Part shown: positions 1 to 11,959 of the stretch, piece by piece
How positions within the stretch are numbered: the first letter of the stretch is position 1
Layout of the letters: each line of letters starts with the position of its first letter
Assembly (NCBI RefSeq): GCF_902167145.1
Contig: NC_050099.1
Location: 246,462,588-246,526,587 of the forward strand
Length of the DNA stretch: 64,000 nt
From: Zea mays
Lineage: Eukaryota; Streptophyta; Magnoliopsida; Poales; Poaceae
Direction: 5' to 3'
Program-made: the position numbers and the translations under genes
Notes under the pieces: model-generated
What the model was told of the DNA's origin: nothing
Seen by the model: only the letters and a program-made list of their open reading frames with translations
The model's database searches: none

Positions 1-1700
1 GGAAACAAAGGAGTAATGTTCACAAAAATGAGCAACATGAGATCGAGTAGTTACCCCCTTTTGAATATCGCCGAGGATGGTGTTCACGGGGTGATCTCGT
101 TGGATTGCTTGGTGGACTCTTGGGTGTGGCGGTCTTGGAACTTGTTCATATTCCTCATCTTGATCATGGGCATCTCCCCCTTGATCGTTGCTCTCCTCTT
201 GAGGTGGCTCAACTTATTGATCTTCTCCTTCATTATTTTGAGCCTCATCCTCATCTTGAGTTGGTGGGGATGCTTGCGTGGAGGAAGATGGTTGATCTTG
301 TGCTTGTGGAGGATCTTCAGATTCCTTAGGACACACATCCCCAATGGACATGTTCCTTAGTGCGACGCACGGAGCCTCTTCATCATCTAGTTCATCAAGA
401 TCAACTTGCTCTACTTGAGAGCCGTTAGTCTCATCAAACACAATGTCACAAGAGACTTCAACTAATCCAGAGGACTTGTTAAAGACTCTATATGCCCTTA
501 TGTTTGAATCATAACCTAGTAAAAAGCCTTCTACAGTCTTAGGAGCAAATTTAGATTTTCTACCTCTTTTAACAAGAATAAAGCATTTGCTACCAAAGAC
601 TCTAAAATATGAAACATTGGGCTTTTTACCGGTTAGGAGTTCATATGATGTCTTCTTGAGGATTCGGTGTAGATATAACCGGTTGATGGCGTAGCAGGCG
701 GTGTTGATCGCCTCGGCCCAAAACCGATCCGAAGTCTTGTACTCATCAAGCATGGTCCTTGCCATGTCCAATAGAGTTCTATTCTTCCTCTCCACTACAC
801 CATTTTGTTGTGGCGTGTAGGGAGAAGAGAACTCATGCTTGATGCCCTCCTCCTCAAGGAAGCCTTCGATTTGAGAGTTCTTAAACTCCGTCCCGTTGTC
901 GCTTCTAATATTTTTGATCCTTAAGCCAAACTCATTTTGAGCCCGTCTCAAGAATCCTTTTAAGGTCTCTTGGGTATGAGATTTTTCCTGCAAAAAGAAC
1001 ACCCAAGTGAAGCGAGAATAGTCATCCATAATAACTAGACAATACTTACTCCCGCCGATGCTTATGTAAGCTATCGGGCCGAATAGGTCCATGTGTAGGA
1101 GCTCGAGTGGCCTGTCGGTCGTCATGATGTTCTTGTGTGGATGATGAACACCAACTTGCTTCCCTGCCTGACATGCGCTACAAATCCTGTCTTTCTCAAA
1201 ATGAACATTTGTTAGTCTCAAAATGTGCTCTCCCTTTAAAAGCTTGTGAAGATTCTTCATCCCAATATGTGCTAGTCGGCGATGCCAGAGCTAGCCCATG
1301 TTAGTCTTAGCAATTAAGCAGGTGTCGAGTTCAGCTCTGTCAAAATCTACTAAGTATAGCTAACCCTCTAACACTCCCTTAAATGCTATTGAATCATCAC
1401 TTCTTCTAAAGACAGTGACACCTACATCCGTAAAAAGATAGTTGTAACCCATTTTGCATAATTGCGAAACTGAAAGCAAGTTGTAATCTAAAGAATCTAC
1501 GAGAAAAATATTTGAAAAGGAATGGTCAGGTGATATAGCTATTTTACCCAATCCTTTGACCAAACCTTGATTTCCATCCCCGAATGTGATAGCTCGTTGG
1601 GGATCTTGGTTTTTCTCATAGGAGGAGAACATCTTCTTCTCCCCTGTCATATGGTTTGTGCATCCGTTATCGATGATCCAACTTGAGCCTCCGGATGCAT
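1..1700 (-). pseudogene. pol fragment (protease, gag-pre-integrase, integrase), Sirevirus copy A
   Basis: The protease-like start near 1680 reads WIIDNGCTNHMTG, with DNG where DSG is expected. The frame is stopped twice by TAG: at 1362-1360 (CAG in copy C) and 1293-1291 (TGG in copy C). From 1260 to 214 an open stretch has the zinc-binding CSACQAGKQ segment and the integrase core with its D (HMDLFG), D (RSDNGTEF) and E (VVERKN). The linker to reverse transcriptase (213 to 1) is out of frame, ending in residues that match the start of the RT region of copy C. The element continues left of the window. Confidence 0.85.
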
Positions 1701-1717
1701 AAACCTACAAAACAAGT

Positions 1718-3010
1718 TTAGTTCTTGATTTTAGGTACCCAAACAGTTTTGGGTCCTTTGACATTAGATACAAGAACTTTGGGTACCCAAACACAAGTCC
1801 TTGACCCCTTGTGCTTGCCCCCAACATACTTGGCAACTACCTTGCCGGATTTGTTAGTTAAAATATAGGATGCATCAAAAGTCTTAAATGCAATGTTGGA
1901 ATCATTTGATGCAATTGGAGTTTTCTTCTTAGGCAATTTTGCACGGGTTGATTGCCTAGAGCTAGATGTCTCACCCTTATACATAAAAGCATGATTAGGG
2001 CCAGAGTGAGACTTCCTAGAGTGAATTCTCCTAATTTTGCTCTCAGGATAACCGGCAGGGTACAAAATGTAACCCTCATTATCCTGAGGCATGGGAGCCT
2101 TGCCCTTTACAAAGTTAGACAATTTCTTAGGAGGGGCATTAAGTTTGACATTGTCCCCCTTTTGGAAGCCAATGCCATCCTTGATGCCAGGGTGTCTCCC
2201 ACTATAGAGCATGCTTCTAGCAAATTTAAATTTTTTATTTTCCAAGTCATGCTCATTAATTTTTGTATTAAGTTGAGCTATTTGATCATTTTGTTTCTTA
2301 ATTAAAGCTAGGTGATCATGAATAGCATCAACATTAATGTCTCTACATCTAGTACAAATAGTAACATGCTCAATGGTAGATGTAGAGGGTTTGCAAGAAT
2401 TAAGTTTAACAATCTTAGCACGTAAAATATCATTCTTATCTCTAAGATCGGAAATGAAAGCATTGCAAATATCTAAATCCTTAGTCTTAGCAATCAAATT
2501 TTCATTTTCTTTTCTAAGGCTAGCAAGAGAAACATTCAATTCTTCAATCTTAGCAAGTAAATTAACATTATCATCTCTAAGATTGGGAATTGAAATATCA
2601 CAAACATTTGAATCAACCTTAGCAATTAAACTAGCATTGTCATTTCTAAGGTTGGAAATAATGTCATGGCAAGTGCTTAGCTCACTAGATAGTTTTTCAC
2701 ATTTTTCTACTTCTAGAGCGTAAGCATTTTTAACCTTAACATGATTCTTGTTTTCCTTAATTAGGAAGTCCTCTTGGGAACCCAAGAGTTCATCCTTCTC
2801 ATGAATAGCACTAATTAATTCATTCAATATCTCCTTTTGTTGCATGTTTAGGTTGGCAAAAAGGGTACGCAAATTATCCTCCTCATCACTACAATTATCT
2901 TCATAACTAGAGGTTTCATACTTAGTGGGGGATTTTGATTTTACCTTCTTCTTTTTGCCGTCCTTTGCCATGAGTAGGGGTGGTAATGGGCTATAAACTT
3001 TACACTGCAA
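1718..3010 (-). pseudogene. gag, C-terminal coiled-coil part, Sirevirus copy A
   Basis: Downstream half of the same gag. It has a lysine-rich start (KDGKKKKVKSKSP), an acidic stretch, and then a long coiled-coil-like region with recurring LIAK / SLRKENENL / DLRDKND units. It finishes with the repeated WVPK motif (TCVWVPKVLVSN, KTVWVPK) that marks the end of gag in this family. The first dozen codons of the open frame come from the MITE, not gag; true gag sequence begins at 2974. Long coiled-coil gag is characteristic of Sireviruses. Confidence 0.85.
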
Positions 3011-3132
3011 ATTTTAAGGGTCGAATCGGATTAGGATCGGGCCTTATTCTTATTCATTTTTGAACTAATATTATTTGAGGGCCTTAACTTTTTGTGAAGA
3101 AGCATTTGGATCGTGATCCATTATCACCCCTA
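2975..3132. mobile_element. hAT-type MITE, copy 1
   Basis: A 158-bp insertion with terminal inverted repeats of about 15 bp (TAGGGGTGGTAATGG and the complement of CCATTATCACCCCTA). It is flanked by a perfect 8-bp duplication GCCATGAG at 2967-2974 and 3133-3140. An 8-bp duplication with TAGGGGTG ends indicates the hAT superfamily. Removing it would leave one copy of the target in gag. A second copy is at 55085-55237. Confidence 0.9.
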
Positions 3133-4502
3133 GCCATGAGGCACTTGTGACCGACGTTGGGGAAGAGGAGGCCCTTGGTGACAGCGATGTTGGCGGCGTC
3201 CTCGTCGGAGGAGCTCTCGTCGGAGTCCCACTCGCGACACACATGGGCGTCGCCGCCCTTCTTCTTGTAGTACCTCTTCTTTTCTCTCCTCTTGCCCTTC
3301 TTGTCGTTATCCCTGTCACTGTCACTAGATAGTGGACATTTTGCAATAAAGTGATCGAGCTTACCACACTTGTAGCAAACTTTCTTGAAGCGGGGCTTGT
3401 AATCTTTCTCCCTCCTTTGCTTGAGGATTTGGCGGAAGCTCTTGATGATGAGTGCCATCTCCTCATTGTCGAGCTTAGAGGCGTCGATGGGTTGTTTACT
3501 TGATGTAGACTCCTCCTTCTTCTCCTCTGTTGCCTTGAATGCGATCGGTTGTGCTTCGGACGTGGAGGGGCCATCTAGCTCGATGATTTCCTTTGAGCCT
3601 TTGATCATCAACTCAAAGCTCACAAAGTTTCCTATTACCTCTTTGGGAGACATTAGTGTATATCTAGGATTACCTCGAATTAATTGAACTTGCGTAGGAT
3701 TAAGAAAAACGAGGGATCTTAGAATAACCTTGACCATCTCATGGTCATCCCATTTGGTGCTCCCGAGGTTGCGCACTTGGTTCACCAAGGTCTTCAAGCG
3801 GTTGTACATGGCTTGAGGGTCCTCGCCTTGGTTGAGTCGGAACCGACCAAGCTCCCCCTCGATCGTCTCTCGCTTGGTGATTTTGGTCACCTCATCTCCT
3901 TCGTGTGCGGTCTTGAGTACGTCCCAAATCTCCTTGGCGCTTTTTAACCCTTGCACCTTGTTATACTCCTCTCGACTTAGAGAAGCGAGGAGTATAGTGG
4001 TGGCTTGAGAGTTGAAGTGCCGGATTTGGGCGACCTCGTCCGAGTCATAGTCTTCATCCCCCAGTGATGGTACCTGTACTCCAATCTCAACAACATCCCA
4101 AATGCTAGTGTGGAGTGAGGTTAGATGATGCCTCATTTTATCACTCCACATATTATAATCTTCACCATCAAACATAGGTGGTTTGCCTAATGGGACGGAA
4201 AGTAATGGAGTATGTTTGGAAATGCGAGGATAGCGTAGGGGAATCTTACTAAACTTCTTTCGATCATGGCGCTTAGAAGTTACGGACGGCATGTCGGAGC
4301 CGGAAATGGATGGCGACGAAGAGTCGGTCTCGTAGTAGACCACCTTCCTCATTTTCTTCTTCTTGTCACCGCTCCGTCACGACTTGTTGTGTGAAGGGGA
4401 TCCCTTCACCTTGTTGGCGGACTCCCCGGATGGAGCCTTCCCATGGCTTGTAGCGGGCTTCTCGCCGGTCCCGAACTCCCTCTTGGCGGATGCTCCCGAC
4501 AT
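3084..4502 (-). pseudogene. gag, N-terminal part, Sirevirus copy A
   Basis: The natural start is the ATG at 4502, 48 bp inside the LTR. The reading frame is stopped by TGA at 4379-4377 and is open again from 4352. The open part has the UBN2-type capsid region (HHLTSLHTSIWDVVE, WDVLKTAHEGDEVTK) and a CCHC zinc knuckle, CYKCGKLDHFIAKC, near residue 330. It ends artificially where a MITE interrupts the sequence at 3132. The last family residues before the break (GHKCLMA) continue on the other side of the MITE. This is the virus-like particle protein of the retroelement and is not functional as it stands. Confidence 0.85.
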
Positions 4503-4549
4503 CACTTCGAGCGGTTAGGCTCTAATGAAGCACCGGGCTTTGATACAAT

Positions 4550-5764
4550 TGGAAGTCGCCTAGAGGGGGGTGAATAAGGCGAATCTGAAATTTATAAACT
4601 TAAGCACAACTACAAGCCGGGTTAGCGTTAGAAATATAAACGGGTCCGAGAGAGAGGGCGCAAAACAAATCGTGAACAAATAAAGAGCGAGGCACGATGA
4701 TTGGTTTTACCGAGGTTCGGTTCTTGCAAACCTACTCCTCGTTGAGGTGGTCACAAAGACCGGGTCTCTTTCAACCCTTTCCCTCTCTCAAACGGTCACT
4801 TAGACCGAGTGAGCTTCTCTTCTCAATCAAACGGAACGCAAAGTTCCCGCAAGGACCACCACACAATTGGTGTCTCTTGCCTTGGTTACAATTGAGTTTA
4901 ATCACAAGAAGAATGAGAAAGAAAAGAAGCGATGCAAGCGCAAGAGCTCAAATGAACACAAATGTCGCTCTCTCTAGTCACTATTTGATTTGGAGTGATT
5001 CCGGACTTGGGAGAGGATTTGATCTCTTTGGAGTGTCTAGAATTGAATGTTATAGCTCTTGTAATGTGTTGAAGGTTGGAAACTTGGATGCCATTGAATG
5101 TGGGGTGGTTGGGGTATTTATAGCCCCAACCACCAAAATATGGCCATTGGAGGGCTGCTGTCGCATGGCGCACCGGACAGTCCGGTGCGCCACCGGACAC
5201 TGTCCGGTGCGCCAGCCACGTCAGCCAGCCGTTGGGGTTCGACCGTTGGAGCTCTGACTTGTGGGGCCTCTGGGCTGTCCGGTGGTGCACCAGACAAGTT
5301 CTGTAGACTGTCCGGTGCGCCAACTGCGCGTGCTCTGTCCTCTGCGCGCGCAGGCGCGCATTAAATGCGTTGCAGTCGACCGTTGCGCGCGAAGTAGCCG
5401 TTGCTCCACTGGCACACCGGACAGTCCGGTGTGACACCGGACAGTCCGGTGAATTATAGCGGAGCGCCCTTCCATTTTCCCGAAGGTGAGGAGTTCAGCC
5501 TCGAGTGCCCTGGTGCACCGAACACTTTCCGATGGTGCACCGGACACTGTCCGGTGGCACACCGGACATTCCGGTGCGCCAGACCAGGGTGCCTTTTGGG
5601 ATGTGAACCCTAAACCCTTTCTTGGTCTTTTTATTGGCTTAATGTGAACCTTTGGCATCTGTAAAACTTATAGACTAGAGCAAACTAGTTAGTCCAATTA
5701 TTTGTGTTGGGCAATTCAACCACCAAAATCAATTAGGAAAAAGGTGTAAGCCTAATTCCTTTCA
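4550..5764 (-). repeat. 5' LTR of Sirevirus copy A
   Basis: It starts on the - strand with TGAAAGGAATTAGG and ends with the complement of TGGAAGTCGCCTAGAGG, with TG...CA borders slightly decayed. About six CACCGGAC/GTCCGGTG palindromes lie between 5168 and 5580. The next bases (4549 down to 4538) read TTGTATCAAAGC, a decayed initiator-Met primer-binding site. Length is 1215 bp. GCTAC at 5765-5769 is the likely right-hand target duplication; the partner is outside the window. Confidence 0.9.
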
Positions 5765-5769
5765 GCTAC

Positions 5770-7640
5770 TTTAACAGTGAAAGCTACAATCCTTAATAAA
5801 GGTGACATTACTTTACCAAGATGGATTGAAATGTAGAAGCATACTTCATGAGAAACTTATTCTCATATTTGAGACTATATGAGAATACTAAGATGAAGAA
5901 TTAGTCTCAAAATAATCAAGATAAAGAAATGGGCTCCCTCTAAAGATATGCATCAAGAATTTGAATGAATTGATAGATGCACTTACTTTTAAAGACAGAT
6001 AGGGAGATTCTATGAACATCTTGATCAAGGCATGTAAGATTTGCACAAAATAACTCATGCCTAGTTATTCTCATAATGAAAAGATTTAGAATGCTTACAA
6101 CCACACCATAGATTGTTTAGAGGATCTTATTATCCAAGTAGGTGTTATTGTTCTTTATGTCCTTCCTTTTCATTTGAGTGTCCTCCCTTTGTAGTTGTCT
6201 CTTTTTCCTTCCAAACTCATTGAAAATACTCAAGAGAGATGTTAATAGCACAAGGGAGTATATGATGAAGGATGATTTCTTTTAGATAAGAAATATACAC
6301 AATTCATCATCAATACATCACACAGACATAAAGTAAAATCCTTAACATTGGTGTACATTATTTGAAAAGAGGAATATGCACCTTTTAATTATTTTGATCG
6401 ATCATATGAAATTTACTTCTTCATATTGATTTTATTATTACTACTTAAGAGCATATCAATATGATGGCAGATATAGCAAAGGCATGAATTAGATTCTAAT
6501 GGACAAGTGCATTTATGAGAATGAGATTGAGATTGAATGCACATCTAGCTGACTTAAGTCCAATAAAGAATCTATTCTTCACATAGATAGAATATGATAA
6601 TTTAGAATAAATAACCACTGATGGGAACTATATTTGATTAAGAAGATGAGTTCCCATACCTTTGCTTTTACCTTTCTTCCTTTGGGTGAAGAGCAACCCT
6701 TGAGGCTTGCGGCTTGCACTTACTCTCTTGTAGATTTTCATAAGTAAGCTCAAGAGATATGTCATTAGTAACACAAGCACTAGTTTCCCTTGGAGTAATC
6801 ATTTTGATAAGGAATGGAAAATAGATTACTAAAGCATGGAAACTTTATAATATGAACTAGGTTATTCCATTATGTATGCTTAATTTTGCTTACAAAACAA
6901 GCATAGATAATTCTTTAAGATTATGGGAATAAATCTAATTCATAACATAGAGAGCGATAAATATAGAAGAATCATATCCAATTAAGCAAGAGGCAAAATA
7001 ACATAAACCATTGGATTGACTTTTCTTTTCACGTTAGATTACGCATCTCCAAAGAGAAACTTATTCTCTACATGTGAGACTACTTAGGTTATTTAGACAA
7101 AAACATTAGTCTCATGATTTCTAGATATAAAGAGAGATTCCCTTTATAAGTGTCCTAAAGAATTGAATTCCTTTCGTGACACCTTATTCTTTTAAGAACA
7201 TGGAATATCTCTCTATATCTAGAACATGACAATAATAGGATGATTAGTGTAAAGCATGCCATGAGATACTTACAACAATTTAAAGCATGTAGATTGCCAA
7301 AGTATAGAAATGATGAATATGCAATCTACCATATGAGAGGAATTTCTTCAAAGAATGGTGACATAATTTAAAGATATTTGAAGTGCTTCATTTTTCTATG
7401 TGACTACACAAGACACATGAGAAACAGTAATTTGAGATACTTGCACTTAAAAACATAGATGTTACCATCCTTTGGTTTTCCTCCACGTTGTAGGCCTTGT
7501 TGTTTCCGCACAGGATAATTCTTTATTTCCTACAACATCAATACTTTCTCCGAGATGATAAGAGTTTAAGACATAGTAATTTGAAAAATAACCTTGGGTC
7601 AATCATGGATATAGATCACTGAAGATTGATAGTTTGAGTT
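5770..7640. other. AT-rich non-coding interior of copy B
   Basis: About 1.9 kb without a credible coding frame on either strand. Two stretches resemble each other: near 5850-5960 and 7060-7190, both containing AGAAACTTATTCTC, then a GAGACTA block, TTAGTCTCA and a conserved AAGAATT. This suggests an old internal duplication. I see no polypurine tract next to LTR A, so LTR A is not the 3' LTR of B. Confidence 0.5.
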
Positions 7641-7653
7641 AACAAGAGTTGAA

Positions 7654-8440
7654 TTGACTCTCTCAAGCATCCCAAAGCTTCATATCATCTCCTTCTCCTG
7701 CAAAGCTTGTCAAGCATATTTTGGTACCCATCTCTTGATGGGTCCATCAAAGTTAGTCAACAAAGATCTAGGAACCCAAACGTCCTTTGTGTTAGCACTA
7801 GGTAAACTCATTACCTTTCTAGCACAAGTTGCAATTTTGGGTTGCCTAGTTACATTAGAATTAATTGACAAGCTAGGAGTGGGATTGTTACCAATGGGAC
7901 AATCCTTGCATTGATGTCCCTTCTTTCGGCATATGTAGCATAGACGACCTCAAGTCTTGAAGATTTCTTCTTTCCTTGTTTCTTTCTTGCTACATGGTTA
8001 GTGATTTTTTTCTTTTCTAACACTATTCCTTTTTGTTTTAAATGGGGACAAGACCTAAACAAGTGTCCCTTCTTGGAGCATTTAAAACTAAGTTTATCAT
8101 CCTTGTTTATAATCGAGTCATTTTTAATATAGGGACATGACCTAATCGAGTGTCCCTTTTCAAAGCATTCACTACACTTCTTACTTCTCTTAGTATGAAG
8201 TGTGACTTGATTATTACCTTGGATGTTACCTTTTGTGGAGGCATGGTTGATGCTTTTGGAAGAGGTATTAATTTTCTTCTTTTGTTCCTTCCTCTTGGCA
8301 ATCCTCAAGTTCTTGACATTCTCTTCAAGGAATTTAGTGCATGCCACGGTTGTTCCTGTCTCAAGCTTCTTCACCATGTGATCACGGTTATCTTGAGAAG
8401 GTTGAGCAATGCACTTCCCTTTTAGTTGTGTCAAGCTCAT
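7654..8440 (-). pseudogene. gag of copy B, zinc-knuckle C-terminus
   Basis: The sequence is lysine-rich and then carries CCHC knuckles. CSECFEKGHSIRSC is intact. A second has lost its first cysteine (FKCSKKGHLFRSC). A third, CYICRKKGHQCKDC (about 7935 to 7894), is intact but in a different frame from the open stretch that precedes it, which shows a frameshift. Around 7780-7690 the family's terminal WVP...KRWVPK motif is still readable. No protease or integrase follows. Confidence 0.7.
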
Positions 8441-8505
8441 TTTAGCCTCTTATTTTCTTCCTTGAGCTTTTGATATGTCTCATCTTTTGTTCCTGCAAAT
8501 TCTAG

Positions 8506-9573
8506 CTAAAGGGAAGATTTGCTTGTCGACGGACAACAAGCATAAGCACATGATGATATAGTTTCAATTTGAATACATGTGCATGGTTGAGGTTGTTGGA
8601 ATTTTAAGTTTTCTATTACAACCTCATGAGCAGTGTTTAATATGATATGATTATCCATAAGATTTTCATGAGAACATAGAAGCATATCATATTTTTCTTG
8701 AAAAGCTAGATTTTCAACTTTTAGCTTTTCTACTCGGTCCTTAAGCAAGGCATTCCTATTTACTAATTGAGCGATACAATGTAAAGCATTATCTTGCTCA
8801 ATTGAAATAGTTTCATACCTTTGGACCAAATCAACATGAGAGCACTTTAGCTCCTCATGTTCTTTAGTCAACTTGTCAAAGTGTAGCATTTTCATGGAGA
8901 GAACATTTTCTAGCCTTTGACGAGCTTCGTTTTGCTCTCTCGCTCTTTCTAGAAGTTTGAGTATGACCGCCTTATCTTCTTGGCTTAGGCGAGCGTAGAG
9001 TTGCATGAAGCTTCTTTCTTGCTCCTCATCCTCGTTTGTGCTTCTGCTATCATTTTCATTAGCCACACAACATATGTGGGAATCAAAATGGGAAGACAAA
9101 CCTCTTGGAGAGGTGGATTCATCGTTTGGTCTCCATCGTTCATTTTCTTCTTCTTCCTTCAAGGGGCTAGTATCACAAGAACTAAAGGAAGTAGAAGCAT
9201 CATATGAATGATCATGTTTGAACTCATCAAATTTACTTTTGATCCTAGTCCAAATATCATGCGCATCAGGAATATGTTCATTATAATTTGTAATGAAGGC
9301 ATGATAATCTTCTTCGCTAAGAGAATTACCTAAGATGTCAAGAGCTAGATGGTTTAAGCGTATACATCTTTGATCTTCCTCGGAAGCATCATAATCAGAG
9401 GGTATGATACTCTTGTCTAAAATTTGTTCTAATCGTGGATCTATAGTTCTAAAAGCATTTAGTACACTAGTAGACCATGAATCATAGTTAGAACAATCGG
9501 AAAATAATATCTCAAGAGTTACCTCCTTCCGAGTTGTGTTCTTGTTCTTTTGGGATCTTCTTTGAGCCATCAC
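8506..9573 (-). CDS. gag of copy B (N-terminal, 355 codons)
   Basis: The ATG at 9573 is 47 bp inside the LTR, the normal place for gag. The protein starts with a basic MAQRRSQKNKN stretch. A capsid-like region follows (LFSDCSNYDSWSTSVLNAFR, LGNSLSEEDYHAFITNYNEHIPDAHDIWTRIKSKFDE), then a serine/acid-rich linker. The last third is a heptad-rich, coiled-coil-like region (LMRL..., KLTKEHEELKCSHVDLVQRYE, NRNALLKDRVEKLKVENLAFQEKYD). The frame ends at a stop at 8506, and more gag follows downstream in another frame, so a break or frameshift separates the halves. I infer capsid function from position and layout; similarity to copy A gag is weak. Confidence 0.75.
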   Translation of the reverse strand: MMAQRRSQKNKNTTRKEVTLEILFSDCSNYDSWSTSVLNAFRTIDPRLEQILDKSIIPSDYDASEEDQRCIRLNHLALDILGNSLSEEDYHAFITNYNEHIPDAHDIWTRIKSKFDEFKHDHSYDASTSFSSCDTSPLKEEEENERWRPNDESTSPRGLSSHFDSHICCVANENDSRSTNEDEEQERSFMQLYARLSQEDKAVILKLLERAREQNEARQRLENVLSMKMLHFDKLTKEHEELKCSHVDLVQRYETISIEQDNALHCIAQLVNRNALLKDRVEKLKVENLAFQEKYDMLLCSHENLMDNHIILNTAHEVVIENLKFQQPQPCTCIQIETISSCAYACCPSTSKSSL

Positions 9574-9619
9574 TTCGAGTTGTTAGACTCAATATGAAGT
9601 GCCTAGCTTTGATACCAAT

Positions 9620-11107
9620 TGAAAGTCGCCTAGAGGGGGGTGGATAGGCGAAACTTGAAAATTATAACTTTACATCCCAACTAGATCCCTTGATTAGTGG
9701 TTAGAACAAGATTCACAATTGTAGGAGTATAAAAACTAAGTCCTTCGCTTGTAAGGAGTATTGCTTTCAAATAATGCGGAATTGATAAATCAATACTATT
9801 AATAAGTCTATGAGAATAAATCAAGAGGACTTAGATAAGAAGAGCAGTAACCCAAGTTCTTTCTTGCAAGGTGTTGCTTCACTAAATGAGAATTTAACTT
9901 AAAGCAACACCAAATAGTATTAACAAAAAATAGTGCAAGAAAAACTTAGAAAGAGAAAGAACAAACAAATCACAAGCAATAATCACACGAGACACGGGTG
10001 ATTTGTTTTACCGAGGTTCGGCCCTCGAAGGCCTAGTCCCCATTGAGGAGTCCACTAAGGACGGGTCTCTTTCAACCCTTTCCCTCTCTCCACCGATCAC
10101 ACAAGACCGGCACGCTCTTCTTCTTCTCAAGGATCACTTAAGACCCCGCAAGGACCACCACACTCTTTGGTGTCTCTTGCTAGCTTTACAAGCCTCCAAA
10201 ACTTTGGAGGAAGTTCAATGGGAGTCAAAACTCCACACACAAATGAACACAAAGATGTAGCACACACTATCTCTCAATGAATCTCACAAGGCACTAGTGC
10301 TAAACTCAAATGAGTAGCTCTCTCTTGCTTGCTCTCTCTTTTGTGGCACTTGTGTTGATTGTAGTGGTCTAAATCTTGTGTATAGGATGGATCAATGAAT
10401 AGAGGTGGTTGGGAGGGCTTGAATATGTCAACTATATGACTTGGAATGTTGCTTGGGCTCCCACACCTTGAAGTGGCCAGTTGGGGTGGTATTTATAGCC
10501 ACCAACCAAATTGTAGCCGTTGGAGAAGACTGCTGGCGATGGGCACACCGGACAGTCTGGTGCGCCGCCACGTCATCCTCCGGTTAGGGCCTAGAGCTGG
10601 TCGACCGTTGGAGGCTCTATCCTCATGTGGCACTGGACAGTCCGGTGCGACACCGGACAGTCCGGTGCCCCTTTGACCAACTGCTCTGACTTCTATCGCG
10701 TTCACTGTGCTGCACTGTTCACTGTCAGAGTCTACCGTTGCGCGCAGGTAGCCGTTGTTCCGCTGGTGCACCGGAAAGTCCGGTGGCACACCGGAAAGTC
10801 CGGTGAATTATAGCGGAGCTGCGCCTGAGAAACCCGAAGCTGAGGAGTTTGAGTTGATTTACCCTGGTGCACCGGACACTGTCCGGTGGCACACCGGACT
10901 GTCCGGTGCGCCAGACCAGGGCACACTTCGGTTTCCTTTTTGCTCCTTTCTTTTGAAGCCTAACTTGTTCTTTTGATTGGTTTGTGTAGAACCTTTGGCA
11001 CCTGTAGAATGTATGATCTAGAGCAAACTAGTTAGTCCAATTATTTGTGTTGGGTAATTCAACCACCAAAATTATTTAGGAAAAGGTGTAAGCCTATTTC
11101 CATTTCA
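9620..11107 (-). repeat. 5' LTR of copy B
   Basis: On the - strand it begins TGAAATGGAAATAGGC at 11107 and ends GGCGACTTTCA at 9620. The next bases read TTGGTATCAAAGC, a recognisable initiator-Met primer-binding site. It has the same organisation as LTR A, including the palindromes, here CACCGGAAAGTCCGGTG and CACCGGACTGTCCGGTG among others between 10540 and 10915. Length is 1488 bp. Confidence 0.9.
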
Positions 11108-11950
11108 GCTAGTTTAATTGCTAAGATTGACAAATTGAATAAATCAATTTCTAGCCTTAAGATTGAGAATGCTAAATTAATTGCTAAGGCTAAGGATTTA
11201 AATATTTGTATTGTTTCTATTTCCTGTCTTAGAGATGAAAATACCATGCTAAAATCTAAGATAGATGAATTAAAATCTTGCAAACCCTCTACATGCACTG
11301 TTGATCATGTTTCTATTTGCATGAGATGTAGAGACATTAATGTTGATGCTATTCATGATCACCTAGCTTTAATTAAACAACAAAATGATCACACAGCTCA
11401 ACTAACTAGTAAAATTAATGAGCATGAGATAGAGAATGAAAATTTTAAATTTACTAGAAGCATGCTCTATAATGGGAGACGCCCTGGCATTAAGGATGGC
11501 ATTGGCTTCCAACAGGGAGACAATGTCAAGCTTAATGCCCCCAAGAAATTATCTAATTTTGTTAAGGGTAAGGCTCCCATGGCTTAGGATAACGAGGGCT
11601 ATATTTTATATCCTGCTGGTTATCTCGAGCACAAGATTAGTAGAATTCATGCTAGGAAACCTCATAATGTTTCACATCATGCTTTTATGTATAAAAATGA
11701 GGCTTCTAGCTCTAGGCAATCAACCCAGATTAAATTGCCTAAAAAGAAATCTCCTATTGCATCAAATGAACCTAATGTTTCGTAAAACTTTTGATGCTTC
11801 TTATGTGCTTACTAACAAATCAGGCAAAGTAGTTGCCAAATATGTTGGGGGCAAACACAAGGGTTCAAATACTTGTGTTTGGGTACCCAAGGTGCTTGTT
11901 TCTAATGTGAAAGGACCCAAGACCGTTTGGGTACCTAAGAACAAGGCCTA
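11108..11950 (+). pseudogene. gag C-terminal part, Sirevirus copy C
   Basis: Coiled-coil-like gag segment (SLIAKIDKLNKSISSL, ENAKLIAKAKDLN), colinear with 1718-2650 of copy A. TAG at 11585-11587 replaces the CAG read in copy A. A frameshift near 11780 separates the last part, which ends with the paired WVPK motifs (CVWVPKVLVSN, TVWVPKNKA) and a stop at 11951. Confidence 0.85.
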
Positions 11951-11959
11951 AAATTGTTT

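Larger units (their letters stand above)
1..5764 (-). mobile_element. Sirevirus copy A (Opie/Ji-like Ty1-copia), 5' part
   Basis: Reading right to left, this element has a 5' LTR (5764 to 4550), a primer-binding site, a long gag, then protease, gag-pre-integrase and integrase, and it leaves the window just before reverse transcriptase. Product order and wording match copy C in this window, which supports one family. It is broken: a CGA-to-TGA stop near the gag start, a MITE in gag, and two TAG codons in pol (near 1361 and 1292). The LTR lies against copy B sequence at 5765, so A inserted into B. The family name is recognition from memory, not a search. Confidence 0.9.
5765..11107 (-). mobile_element. 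Sirevirus-like copy B, gag-only, left end missing
   Basis: It has a 5' LTR at 9620-11107, a primer-binding site, gag, and then about 1.9 kb with no polymerase coding. It is interrupted on the left by copy A. Its right border splits copy C: gag of C begins directly after the LTR at 11108 in the opposite direction. The gag protein is only distantly like that of A. With no pol visible it looks non-autonomous, but pol could lie beyond copy A, outside the window. Confidence 0.75.

Noticed and set aside
5098..5658. Open frames of 88-179 codons on both strands in the LTRs
   Set aside because: They come from the palindromic CACCGGAC/GTCCGGTG arrays, give repetitive low-complexity peptides, and differ between LTR copies.
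4550..5764. LTR A as the 3' LTR of copy B
   Set aside because: There is no polypurine tract at 5765 and the LTR is followed on its other side by a primer-binding site and gag, so it is the 5' LTR of A.
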